Of a stretch of 7,709 nucleotides of DNA, positions 1 to 7,100 are shown piece after piece. How positions within the stretch are numbered: position 1 is the stretch's first letter; every line of letters starts with the position of its first letter. The stretch lies in contig DCAZ01000056.1 of NCBI GenBank assembly GCA_002313925.1, positions 1 through 7,709 on the forward strand, read 5' to 3'. Source of the DNA: Gemmatimonadales bacterium UBA1120. GTDB lineage: Bacteria; Gemmatimonadota; Gemmatimonadetes; Longimicrobiales; Gaopeijiaceae. The position numbers and the translations under genes were made by a program. Below the pieces are notes generated by a model, which was not told where the DNA came from, searched no databases, and saw nothing but the letters and a program-made list of their open reading frames with translations.

Positions 1-89
1 ACGTGTGGGAATCGAACCCACCTACCCGGGTTCTAGCCGGGCCGCACGGTTTTGAAGACCGCCGGAGACACCAGTCCCCCTCCGCCCCC
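1..89 (-). tRNA. selC: Selenocysteine tRNA (tRNA-Sec, anticodon UCA), 3' end cut by window edge
   Basis: This tRNA decodes UGA as selenocysteine: it is charged with Ser by SerRS, converted by SelA and delivered by SelB. Read on the minus strand from about position 89, I see an 8-nt acceptor 5' strand (GGGGGCGG), a 2-nt linker, a 6-bp D stem with a 4-nt loop (GGGGAC-TGGT-GTCTCC), one linker base, an anticodon arm with loop CTTCAAA (anticodon TCA, stem closed by G-T), a long variable arm (GCCCGG/CCGGGT around CTAGAAC) and a T arm GTGGG-TTCGATT-CCCAC. The 6-bp D stem with 4-nt loop, UCA anticodon and long variable arm are diagnostic of bacterial tRNA-Sec. A suppressor tRNA-Ser would have a shorter D stem. 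The last visible bases ACGT start the 3' acceptor strand; roughly four more bases, the discriminator and CCA lie outside. The 5' end is uncertain by 1-2 nt. Confidence 0.93.
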
Positions 90-146
90 TCTGCTCTCCT
101 CGACTCTTTTTGCTACGAGAGTTCTAACGGCCCCAGACGATAGGAG

Positions 147-163
147 GGCGAGACCTGCTCGCC
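147..163 (-). terminator. Small hairpin between acyltransferase gene and tRNA-Sec (weak terminator candidate)
   Basis: On the minus strand GGCGAG-CAGGT-CTCGCC forms a perfect 6-bp stem with a 5-nt loop, starting about 32 bases after the acyltransferase stop codon and about 57 bases before the tRNA 5' end. No T-tract follows (the next bases are CTCCTATC), so it is not a standard intrinsic terminator. It could be a transcript-end stabiliser, part of a Rho-dependent end, or chance. I see no convincing promoter for the tRNA in positions 90-195. Confidence 0.3.
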
Positions 164-195
164 AAGTAGGCACAGATACTGAGAAAGACTTTGGG

Positions 196-1533
196 CTAGA
201 GATTCTCTTTCCAGGCTTCCATTAGCTGGTCGAACTCCTGCACAAGTTCACGACGGTATTCCGCGAGTCGGTCTTGCCCACGCGGATAGCGGAGTGTTCT
301 CAGAAACACAAGGACGTCCTGGCGCACCTGCATCTGCCGGTCATGCCACGCAACTAAAGCAAGACCGGATACAGGAAGTACGGCAGCCACAAGCAGGGAT
401 AATTGCAACTCGGCGAATACATAAACCACTACGCATGAAATTATCCACCAGATTGGAAAAGCCATCATAGCGATCACGAACTTATACGTCGCAATCTGGT
501 CTTTTTTCAAGCTAAAACGAGGGGATACATACCGAGTGAGAATGAATGGGACCAACCAAGCAACACTACCCAGAAAAGCTAGTGGAAACACTACAATCAA
601 CATGAACAGCTGCCGCAGAGAATAGCGGACAACCATCCAAAATTTATATCTAGGAGGTACATCTCCCTCGCTCGCACCGAAAAGTGTCAGGAGGCGAAGA
701 TACCGACGCACTAATTCCTTGAGGTTCTCTAAACGCTCAGGGTCCATGGTCCTTAGCCAGCGAACACCCTCAGCGAACACTTGCATCCTGGGCAAACGAT
801 CCCCGATCCCATCTCGTTCTCGATAACCAACAAGTCTCTTCGCTCTAGAGTAGAGTCTGTCTGCCACCTCTACGAGTTCGAGGTCTTCATGTTCTTCAAC
901 ATTTAATGTGACTGCCTCAAGATGCTTTTGGATCCTATCTGTAAGAATCCTGCTCGCTGTTCGTTCATCCTTCTCATATTTCTCACGAAGGTCGTCAATC
1001 GGAAACGCCGACCCAAACGTTGCCACGACCCGACCACGGAAGAGATCCTTCTGCACATAGGTCAGGCCGACAGGCTGAACGTAGAGGCCAAGCTCCCAAT
1101 CACGTAGGGCCTCAGCTAGCAGGGCAATTCTTGCGGCTCCGGTCCGAATTGGTGTTAAGGATGGCTCTGAATGACTTTGCCCTTCCGGATAGATTTGGAC
1201 CGCAGAGCCCGCATGGAGTGCATCTATGGCCGCGTCGAAAGTTCGATCATTCAGATGCATCAACTTCGGATTATCTTGCTTCCGATAGACTGGTAGACCC
1301 CCGAGTGCCCGCAGGGTAGTACCGACAATGAGTTGATCGAAAAGCGGGGCCTTTGCGAGTGGTCTCGATGGCCGACCAGCTGTCTGGAAAACAACGAGTG
1401 GATCAATGAGCGCATTAGGGTGATTCGCTGTGATCAGCACTGGACCTTCAGGCAATCCGGGGCCTCGTCGCTCTACATCATAAAAGATCGATACAGCCCA
1501 CCCAACGAGCTTTGTAATGATTCTGGCCACCAC
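196..1533 (-). CDS. PlsC-like 1-acyl-glycerol-phosphate acyltransferase family membrane protein
   Basis: This is a 445-residue protein of the glycerolipid acyltransferase (PlsC/LPLAT) superfamily, which transfers acyl groups from acyl-CoA or acyl-ACP to glycerophosphate or lysophospholipid at the inner membrane. Visible motifs are the catalytic block NHPNALID (His38, Asp44), GGLPVYR (78-84, substrate binding), YPEGQSHSEP (115-124) and VQPVGLTYV (152-160). The His and Asp are separated by five residues (HX5D) instead of the usual HX4D, as in the NHPN-type branch that recalls yeast Gat1/Sct1. A charged linker (about 190-295) leads to four probable membrane helices (roughly 305-340 and 347-400) and a charged tail. 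Classical PlsC is only about 240 residues, so the C-terminal half is an extension. The start is GTG and is the only start codon after an in-frame TAG upstream. A GGGAGGGG site lies about 12 bases before it, rather far, so the second codon (also GTG) or another start is possible. The family is confident; the exact acceptor is unknown. Confidence 0.87.
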   Translation of the reverse strand: MVARIITKLVGWAVSIFYDVERRGPGLPEGPVLITANHPNALIDPLVVFQTAGRPSRPLAKAPLFDQLIVGTTLRALGGLPVYRKQDNPKLMHLNDRTFDAAIDALHAGSAVQIYPEGQSHSEPSLTPIRTGAARIALLAEALRDWELGLYVQPVGLTYVQKDLFRGRVVATFGSAFPIDDLREKYEKDERTASRILTDRIQKHLEAVTLNVEEHEDLELVEVADRLYSRAKRLVGYRERDGIGDRLPRMQVFAEGVRWLRTMDPERLENLKELVRRYLRLLTLFGASEGDVPPRYKFWMVVRYSLRQLFMLIVVFPLAFLGSVAWLVPFILTRYVSPRFSLKKDQIATYKFVIAMMAFPIWWIISCVVVYVFAELQLSLLVAAVLPVSGLALVAWHDRQMQVRQDVLVFLRTLRYPRGQDRLAEYRRELVQEFDQLMEAWKENL

Positions 1534-1629
1534 GGTGGAACGTTCCCCTCCCGATTGAGCCCACGGGTATGTTGTCCCGCTAAGATGTCGCTTCTAGCTC
1601 AAATGGGGAAACCCCTAGAGTGATGATCC

Positions 1630-1644
1630 CTAGCGTTCAACCAT
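1630..1644 (-). other. Four-codon leader ORF (MVER-stop) behind a near-perfect Shine-Dalgarno
   Basis: On the minus strand TTAAGGAGGTC (1653-1663) matches the anti-Shine-Dalgarno complement almost completely. It is followed ten bases after GGAGG by ATG GTT GAA CGC TAG. No longer gene begins at this site: the nearby TTG in another frame gives only 13 codons. The mini-ORF stops 96 bases before the acyltransferase start, and a small GGGG-TTT-CCCC hairpin with outer CTC/GAG pairing lies between (about 1598-1620). It could be a translated leader affecting the acyltransferase, or a decayed gene start. This is inference from the sequence only. Confidence 0.3.
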
Positions 1645-1691
1645 CAGTTCTAGACCTCCTTAAGAGACCTGCGGACCTGGGTAGTCGATAA

Positions 1692-1706
1692 CTCGAGTGT
1701 CGAGTC
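1692..1706 (-). terminator. Short hairpin just after the second lipoprotein gene
   Basis: ACTCGA-CAC-TCGAGT (minus strand) forms a perfect 6-bp stem with a 3-nt loop, beginning 12 bases after the stop codon of the gene at 1719-2222. The following bases (TATCGACT) contain no T-tract, so termination efficiency would be low. It may mark the 3' end of the lipoprotein transcript. The rest of the 185-bp gap down to the acyltransferase holds the leader ORF described separately and no clear sigma-70 promoter. Confidence 0.3.
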
Positions 1707-1718
1707 AAGCAACCTGCA

Positions 1719-2222
1719 CTACCAATGGATAAGTCCCCAAATGGTGCGCACGATGGGCGATAAGAGAAAACTAGGCTGTGGTCCGTCTGGACCTGGTGTC
1801 GGATTACTACCTCCGCCCTCAACACCCAATGCAGTCCACGCGAGCGCTGCTGCTGCACCACCGATTACCAGTCCCAAAACTACACTTCGACCTGTAGAAA
1901 AAGCACGCTCATCTAAGCCTATGATCCCGCTGGCCGCGATTCTCAGAGTATCAACCCGCGTAACTTCCCTAAATGCTCCATACTCCTGGCGATTTGTGAC
2001 CTCAACCTCAACCGTGTCCCCAAACTCTATAAGGGTTCCTTCAATGGATACAGTTTCAGGAGCCTGATTCGGCCCTTGAGCCGCACTCGTCAACGGGACC
2101 TGAACTCGCACCGTTGTGCCCGGCACTGGTTGCTGTACAGGCATATAGGTGTGGCAACCCATGAGTAGCAGCGTGCTGGCTGCCAGCATGCCTCCACGGA
2201 ATCGATCTGCCCTCCTCCTCAT
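1719..2222 (-). CDS. Predicted lipoprotein with an internal hydrophobic segment, function unknown
   Basis: This 167-residue protein belongs to no family I can name with certainty. It starts with an Arg-rich n-region (MRRRADRFR), a hydrophobic stretch and the lipobox LLMGC, so Cys23 should be acylated and the rest lie in the periplasm, probably at the outer membrane. Residues 36-110 look like a small beta-rich domain (alternating VRVQVPL, VSIEGTLIEF, VEVEVTNR, VDTLRIA). A glycine/alanine-rich hydrophobic segment follows (113-134), then a Gly/Pro-rich linker (136-148) and a short aromatic tail ending in HW. Having both a lipid anchor and a transmembrane-like segment is unusual. The start overlaps the upstream lipoprotein stop as ATGA, a sign of translational coupling; Met12 is an alternative start but would lose the charged n-region. 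I recall similar short proteins in Gemmatimonadota genomes, but that is unverified. Confidence 0.75.
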   Translation of the reverse strand: MRRRADRFRGGMLAASTLLLMGCHTYMPVQQPVPGTTVRVQVPLTSAAQGPNQAPETVSIEGTLIEFGDTVEVEVTNRQEYGAFREVTRVDTLRIAASGIIGLDERAFSTGRSVVLGLVIGGAAAALAWTALGVEGGGSNPTPGPDGPQPSFLLSPIVRTIWGLIHW

Positions 2223-2656
2223 ATGATGATCTCAACTGACCGGGTTACGGGTTGATTAAACACATAGACATATCGCCAGGGATTTATACGGAAGATGTCC
2301 CCGGATTCGTCCAGTTGTTTTCTGGTATCGACATCAATTCTCACTGAAACATTCATCGTATCCGCAGAGAGCGGCGTGGCTTCAAGCAGGAACTGGTTAT
2401 ACCGGGAGATAGAGATCACAGTATCGACGGGTAACTCAACCACAACCGTATCAGATCGGAAGACCTTCACCTCCGTCATTCCAATCTCGTTGACACCGGC
2501 GATGAACTCTGTCGACATCATGAGCTGAACCGAAGCTCCAGGCTCACCACTCATCTTCAGGAAAAGATTCTCAGGCGATCGGTCTTCAAAAATTTCGCAG
2601 GCCGTGCTAGTAGCCAATACTAGCAACAGCATCGGAATCAGATGTGTTTTTCGCAT
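2219..2656 (-). CDS. Small predicted lipoprotein, function unknown
   Basis: The product is 145 residues with a lipoprotein-type signal: MRK n-region, hydrophobic core and TSTAC, placing the lipidated cysteine at Cys20. The -3 residue is Ser rather than Leu, so the lipobox is slightly atypical. Glu at +2 does not suggest inner-membrane retention. The mature part (about 126 residues) is rich in beta-prone stretches (TEVKVFRSDTVVVELPVDTVISI, shown in the C-terminal half as SVRIDV and RYVYVF) and probably forms a single beta-sandwich-like domain. I do not recognise a family. A longer frame runs upstream to 2707, but that start lies inside the terminator hairpin and would bury the signal peptide, so I chose the ATG at 2656. 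No Shine-Dalgarno is visible before this ATG. The stop overlaps the next gene as ATGA, so the two probably act together. Confidence 0.75.
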   Translation of the reverse strand: MRKTHLIPMLLLVLATSTACEIFEDRSPENLFLKMSGEPGASVQLMMSTEFIAGVNEIGMTEVKVFRSDTVVVELPVDTVISISRYNQFLLEATPLSADTMNVSVRIDVDTRKQLDESGDIFRINPWRYVYVFNQPVTRSVEIII

Positions 2657-2682
2657 GATGCGAAAGATGGAGGATTGGGGTG

Positions 2683-2723
2683 AAAAAAGGGAGGCGCACC
2701 CACACATAATGTGCGGGTGCGCC
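2683..2723 (-). terminator. Rho-independent terminator after susD
   Basis: On the minus strand the arms GGCGCACCCGCACA and TGTGTGGGTGCGCC pair over 14 bp (one G-T wobble) around the 3-nt loop TTA, followed after TCCC by six T. The hairpin starts 34 bases after the susD stop and the T-tract ends 26 bases before the start of the next lipoprotein gene. The four bases between stem and T-tract may make it leaky, which would let some transcription reach the lipoprotein genes. The minus orientation is set by the T-tract; the other strand ends in no T-run. Confidence 0.85.
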
Positions 2724-2738
2724 CCATGACGCTTAGCT

Positions 2739-2754
2739 CTCTCTTAGTAGAGAG
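2739..2754 (-). other. Second small hairpin between susD stop and terminator
   Basis: CTCTCT-ACTA-AGAGAG on the minus strand is a perfect 6-bp stem with a 4-nt loop, starting three bases after the susD stop codon and lying 15 bases before the terminator hairpin. It has no T-tract. Tandem 3' hairpins of this kind can protect an upstream message from 3' exonucleases, which would favour susC-susD transcript stability. That role is inferred. Confidence 0.45.
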
Positions 2755-2757
2755 TGC

Positions 2758-4092
2758 TCAACCGCCGCAACCCTGGCCGTTCAAGTGACAGTTGGCCCGG
2801 ATTTCGATAATCGTGATCGGTAGCATCTCGCCCGGCGTCGAAATCGCGTCAGACTGAGCTTCCCATTTCGGATCTGTGAGGGCAAACCGGTACATATCGG
2901 CAAGCCTTAGACCCATGATCATCGTGTTCGCGCGACGTGTGTGCTGCAACATGTCATTGTTCGAAATCTGACCAGAAAACGCGGTCAGACCATCCATTGC
3001 ACGAATATGGTTAATGTGCGTCGTGAACGTGGCGGCATCACCACCCGCTAAAGCATTCTCAGCGAGGATGAGATGCATGAGCCGCGTGGACGAGATCGTA
3101 AGCGGCGAATACGGTCCACAGTTACCTGCAGCCGATCCACACCCCCAGCTCGACATCCTCTTCGTCACAGCAGGATCGACGATATTATCGATCGGATCCA
3201 TCATCGCGACACCAGTTCTGTTGTTATTGGCATCGAGCGTGACCAACTGGGTGGTATACTGGTTTTCCTTACGGTCGTTGATCCACCCCGCCATGCTATT
3301 CGACTGCGATCCTGACGAGTAAACCAAGTCGTAGTTAACGTCCGCGCTGTTGCCACCGGCGGCTGTAATCACGGCTTGCGCGTCAGTTCCTGCCGCGGAG
3401 GCATTAACTGTCGTAAACGTACCTGACGCTGTCGGATTGATCACGTCCCAAATCGCCCGGGACTGATGTGCACGTGCGCGCATGGCCTTCGCTGCCAACG
3501 CCTTATCTGAGTTCCCGAGGGTTTCAAAGCTACTGATGGCTGTACTCAGATATGTTATTCCCTTGTCGAGTACCGTAGACATGCTCCCTGGCCCGACAGG
3601 AGGGCCGGACTCGGTCTTATCCGAGAACGCGAAGTCTTCCATAACCTCACCGATGACCGTGTACATGATCCCGGCAAAGTGGTTAGCCCGAGCTAGGTCA
3701 TAGCCGAAGCTTGGATCGTCGGCAACATGGCCCTGAAGAATCTTGATGGCCTGGTCAGACATCCAGCGACCACGTCCAACACTCGGGAACGCACCATCAC
3801 TAAACTCGTTCTCCGGGTTACCGATGAATCCCTGATCCAATGCAAGCCACGCATCACGTGATCCGATCCAATAGATCTCGTCTGATGTGACCAAGTACGG
3901 CTGCCAGATTTGTGAAATCGCTGAAGACACAAGCGATAGCGAGCCGTTGACGACAGCCGAAGCCGCCGCCGCCTGGGAAATAGATTCCTCAACCAGGTTA
4001 TTGGGGTTATTCACGTCTAGTAGGTCACCGCAGCCCGATAGTGTGAGCGCGGTTACCAGTGTTAAGACGGAAGCCTTTATTTTGTTTTTCAT
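2758..4092 (-). CDS. SusD/RagB family outer-membrane nutrient-binding lipoprotein
   Basis: This 444-residue lipoprotein should sit on the cell surface as the lid of the SusC transporter, binding the ligand and passing it to the barrel. The signal peptide (MKNKIK n-region, hydrophobic core, LSGC) places the lipidated cysteine at Cys21. It is followed by the GDLLDVNNPNNL stretch typical of SusD-like proteins. The helix-rich middle (Ala-rich segments around 40-60 and 185-215) fits the SusD TPR-like scaffold; 444 residues is on the short side for the family. Four further cysteines occur in two close pairs, Cys318/Cys325 and Cys435/Cys442, possible disulfides in the exported protein. The start is supported by GGGAGG eight bases before the ATG. 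The gene begins 15 bp after the susC stop, so the two form an operon and are probably coupled. Substrate class cannot be told from this window. Confidence 0.88.
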   Translation of the reverse strand: MKNKIKASVLTLVTALTLSGCGDLLDVNNPNNLVEESISQAAAASAVVNGSLSLVSSAISQIWQPYLVTSDEIYWIGSRDAWLALDQGFIGNPENEFSDGAFPSVGRGRWMSDQAIKILQGHVADDPSFGYDLARANHFAGIMYTVIGEVMEDFAFSDKTESGPPVGPGSMSTVLDKGITYLSTAISSFETLGNSDKALAAKAMRARAHQSRAIWDVINPTASGTFTTVNASAAGTDAQAVITAAGGNSADVNYDLVYSSGSQSNSMAGWINDRKENQYTTQLVTLDANNNRTGVAMMDPIDNIVDPAVTKRMSSWGCGSAAGNCGPYSPLTISSTRLMHLILAENALAGGDAATFTTHINHIRAMDGLTAFSGQISNNDMLQHTRRANTMIMGLRLADMYRFALTDPKWEAQSDAISTPGEMLPITIIEIRANCHLNGQGCGG

Positions 4093-4107
4093 TTCTCTAG
4101 CCTCCCG

Positions 4108-7100
4108 TTAGAACGTGACCCGAGTGGACAAGGTAAACCGCCGTGGAATCGGCAGTCCCCAGCCCTCGGTCGCGTCAAGGAAGTTACAGTTCAAGCCACC
4201 ATTACAGCGGCCAGTTACGTTACCCTCTGGGTCCATACCCGGGTAGTTACCAGGCATGTACAGGTACGAGTTCCTAGCCCCGAGGTTGATCGTCGCAGTC
4301 GACAGACCCCAACCGTCGACGATGTCAGCCGGTACCCGATACGAGAGCGAGAGCTCACGTAGGCGGATGAAGCTGGCCTCAAAGATTGCGTTCATCCCAC
4401 TCATCGGAGCCAACGACTCGACTTGCGTCGCCCACTCGATCGCGGCGTCTAACCGGTCCTGGGCCGACGTCGCCGGGTTGAGCATGGTAGCCCATAAGCG
4501 AGCCGACTGTGGCGTGTTGCGACCGATGAAGGAATTCGAGCGCCTGAACTGGCCAGACAGGTCTTGGGCGTGGTAACCAAGTTTGTACTCTGCCAGTGCG
4601 GAGAACTCGAAGTTGCTTGCAAACAATACGTTGAAACCAAAGGAGCCAGCCCAATCTGGTGCTGGCTTACCAAGATAACTCTCGAGCAGTCCCGCCCCAC
4701 AGTTGTGAGACACGAACTGACCATTCGGTGTATCGAAATCAGAGTTACCGATCGCGAGCGGCTTGAAGCTACTCGGATCACGCGGGACACCGAAATATTC
4801 TAGCGCCGCTGCCTGAGACGGCTCTGTGCATGTACCGTCAATGTTCAGCGGAATCGCTACATCGGCAGTCTTCGCACCGAAGAACGATGCAGGAGCATAA
4901 CCCTGCAGGAGGAAGTTCCTATAACGAGGATAGGTGTTACCAGTCTTGAGCGGCGGTGCGCCACCCATGTCGGTTATCATCTCGTTCAGGTATGCCCCAT
5001 TGGCAAATACGTTCAGACTCACGGACTCAGTCTGAATGAGCGAGCCACGCAGATTCAACTCCATACCCCAGGCGTCCAATGACCCGATGTTCGAGAGCTG
5101 TGTCTGTGTGAATCCACCTGTAACGGGATAACGGCGAGCCACGAGGGCATCGGCCACATGCCTCGTCCAGTAGGTCGCGTCCAGCGACCATGTGTCGTCA
5201 AATAGACCGACCTCAGTCCCGAACTCCCATTCAGTTGAGACTTCAGGCTTGAGACCTGCATTACCAAGGTTCGCCGGCTGGACACCTGGTCCTTCCTCGG
5301 AAGGCTGAGGTGAGAACGTGGTGAATTTATCGAACGCGCCAGGCTGTAGGCCAGACTGCCCGACTGCACCACGAATCCGGAACGTGGAGATAAGATCACT
5401 GTTCCATTCCAGTCCTTGGCTCGGGATCACTGAGAGTGAAGCCTTCGGATAGAAAGCTGTGCTGAACTCTGAACCGAAAGCCGAGTTCGCATCCCAGCGG
5501 CCACCCACTGTGGCAAAGACCCAGTCATTCCAACCGATCTGGTCCTGGACATATCCACCAATCTGTACCACCCGCACCCAAGACTCGAACGAGCCTTCGT
5601 TCGCGAGCGCAGACAGTGTCTCGAGCCCCGGACCTGGGAAATCACGTCCGCTACCGCCAGCGTACTGATTCTGGCGCAAGAAGCCCTGGCCACCAAACAG
5701 AATAGTGTTCTCGAACGTCATGTCGCCCACATCCATGTTATTGATGTAGGAACCCTTCAGGTCCGTCGTAATCTCACGGCTACGGTGCTGCTGGACGTTA
5801 CGAGATCCGTCGGGCGTTGAGCCACTGAATCCGTCCACATTCCACTTATAAGGACGGAAGTTGAACGTGTCATCGGAAGTGAAGTCCACACCGAACACAC
5901 CGTCTAGGCGGAATCCGTCCATCGGTGTGTAGCCCACATTCATGGAACCAGCAAAGTGACTCGAATTCGCAACGTTCAACTGGTACATGTTCTCGCGCGT
6001 AGTCGCGAAGGCCGGATTACCGTAAAGGTTGCTAGCAGAGGCCTTATGCAACTGCGACATCAGAGCTGAGCTGAACACGCCGTAAATGTTGTTCGAGTTA
6101 TCAGGCGTGTGATGCTCCATGTCCGAGTACAGGGTCGAGATGCCAATGCGGACCTTAGAACTCGGGATGAGCGTGAAGTTCGAATTGAGGGATACTCGGC
6201 GATTCGTGTCGACTTCAGGATCGAGGCCCTCGACCGGCTCAAAATTCTGAGCCGCGTCGTAACCGCCATCCTCGTCGGCAAAGCGCCCTGAGATATAATA
6301 CTGGAACGCTTCAGAACCACCTGACGCTGACGCCGAATAGGTCTGGTTGAACCCAGTCTCAAGCAGAGTTGGGACCAAAGGCTCTTCGATTACTTCATAG
6401 AGCCCAACGCTTTTACCCCAACGAGAAGAAATCATCGCCTGCTCAGAAGCATTACGAGCGAACCCGGCAATGTTGTTAATCCGGTTTGTGGGCACCTGGA
6501 TACCGGTGAAATCCGCCTGAGCAGTGAAGCGCGGTGCTCCTGCGCGTCCACGCTTAGTGAAGATCTGGATCACACCGTTGGATGCCTCGGTGCCATACAG
6601 CGTGGCCGCTGCCGCACCCTTCAATATCTCTATCCGCTCAATTGATTCGGGGGGGATATCGTCGAGCCGAGAAGGATTACCCTGTCCATTAAAGTTCTGA
6701 ACGGCAGAGCGATCCACCCGGATCCCATCCACGTACACGATTGGCTCGTTCAGCTGGGATAGCGACGAAGATCCACGAATCCGGATGCGCGCGCCTTCAC
6801 CGGTGAAGCCGGATGAAGGTAGAGCAACCACACCGGGTTCGCGTCCCGCGATCAACTGCGAGAAGTCCGCGATCGGAGCATTCTCGATCGTCGATGCAAC
6901 GTCGATCGTCGCGATCGTGTTACCGAGCTTACGTTTCTCAGTGGCGATTCCAGCACCGGTGACCACGATCTCGTCCAGAGTGATCGCAGTTTGCGCCAGA
7001 CCGATGTCAATCTGAACCGACTGACCGGCCCCTACCGTGACTGTTTGTTCGCCAGACCGATAGCCGACCAGTTCAGCAGTCAGCGTATACTCGCCTGCTG

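Noticed and set aside
1637..1861. 74-residue open frame on the minus strand overlapping the end of the second lipoprotein gene
   Set aside because: It lies in a different frame of the same strand, has no SD or recognisable motif and a biased Arg/Ser composition typical of an out-of-frame reading.
2219..2707. Longer version of the first lipoprotein starting at 2707
   Set aside because: The start codon falls in the loop of the susD terminator hairpin, and the extension would push the lipoprotein signal 17 residues inward.
2656..2760. susD TGA stop read as selenocysteine, given the nearby tRNA-Sec and a hairpin three bases downstream
   Set aside because: SusD already ends in a natural-looking C-terminus, the extension would translate through the terminator into a low-complexity peptide, and it ends soon at another TGA; the hairpin is too close and lacks clear SECIS features.
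2295..4576. Several plus-strand open frames of 70-110 codons opposite the susD, lipoprotein and susC genes
   Set aside because: They are antisense shadows of well-supported genes, with no family motifs, no consistent SD and no gene-like organisation.
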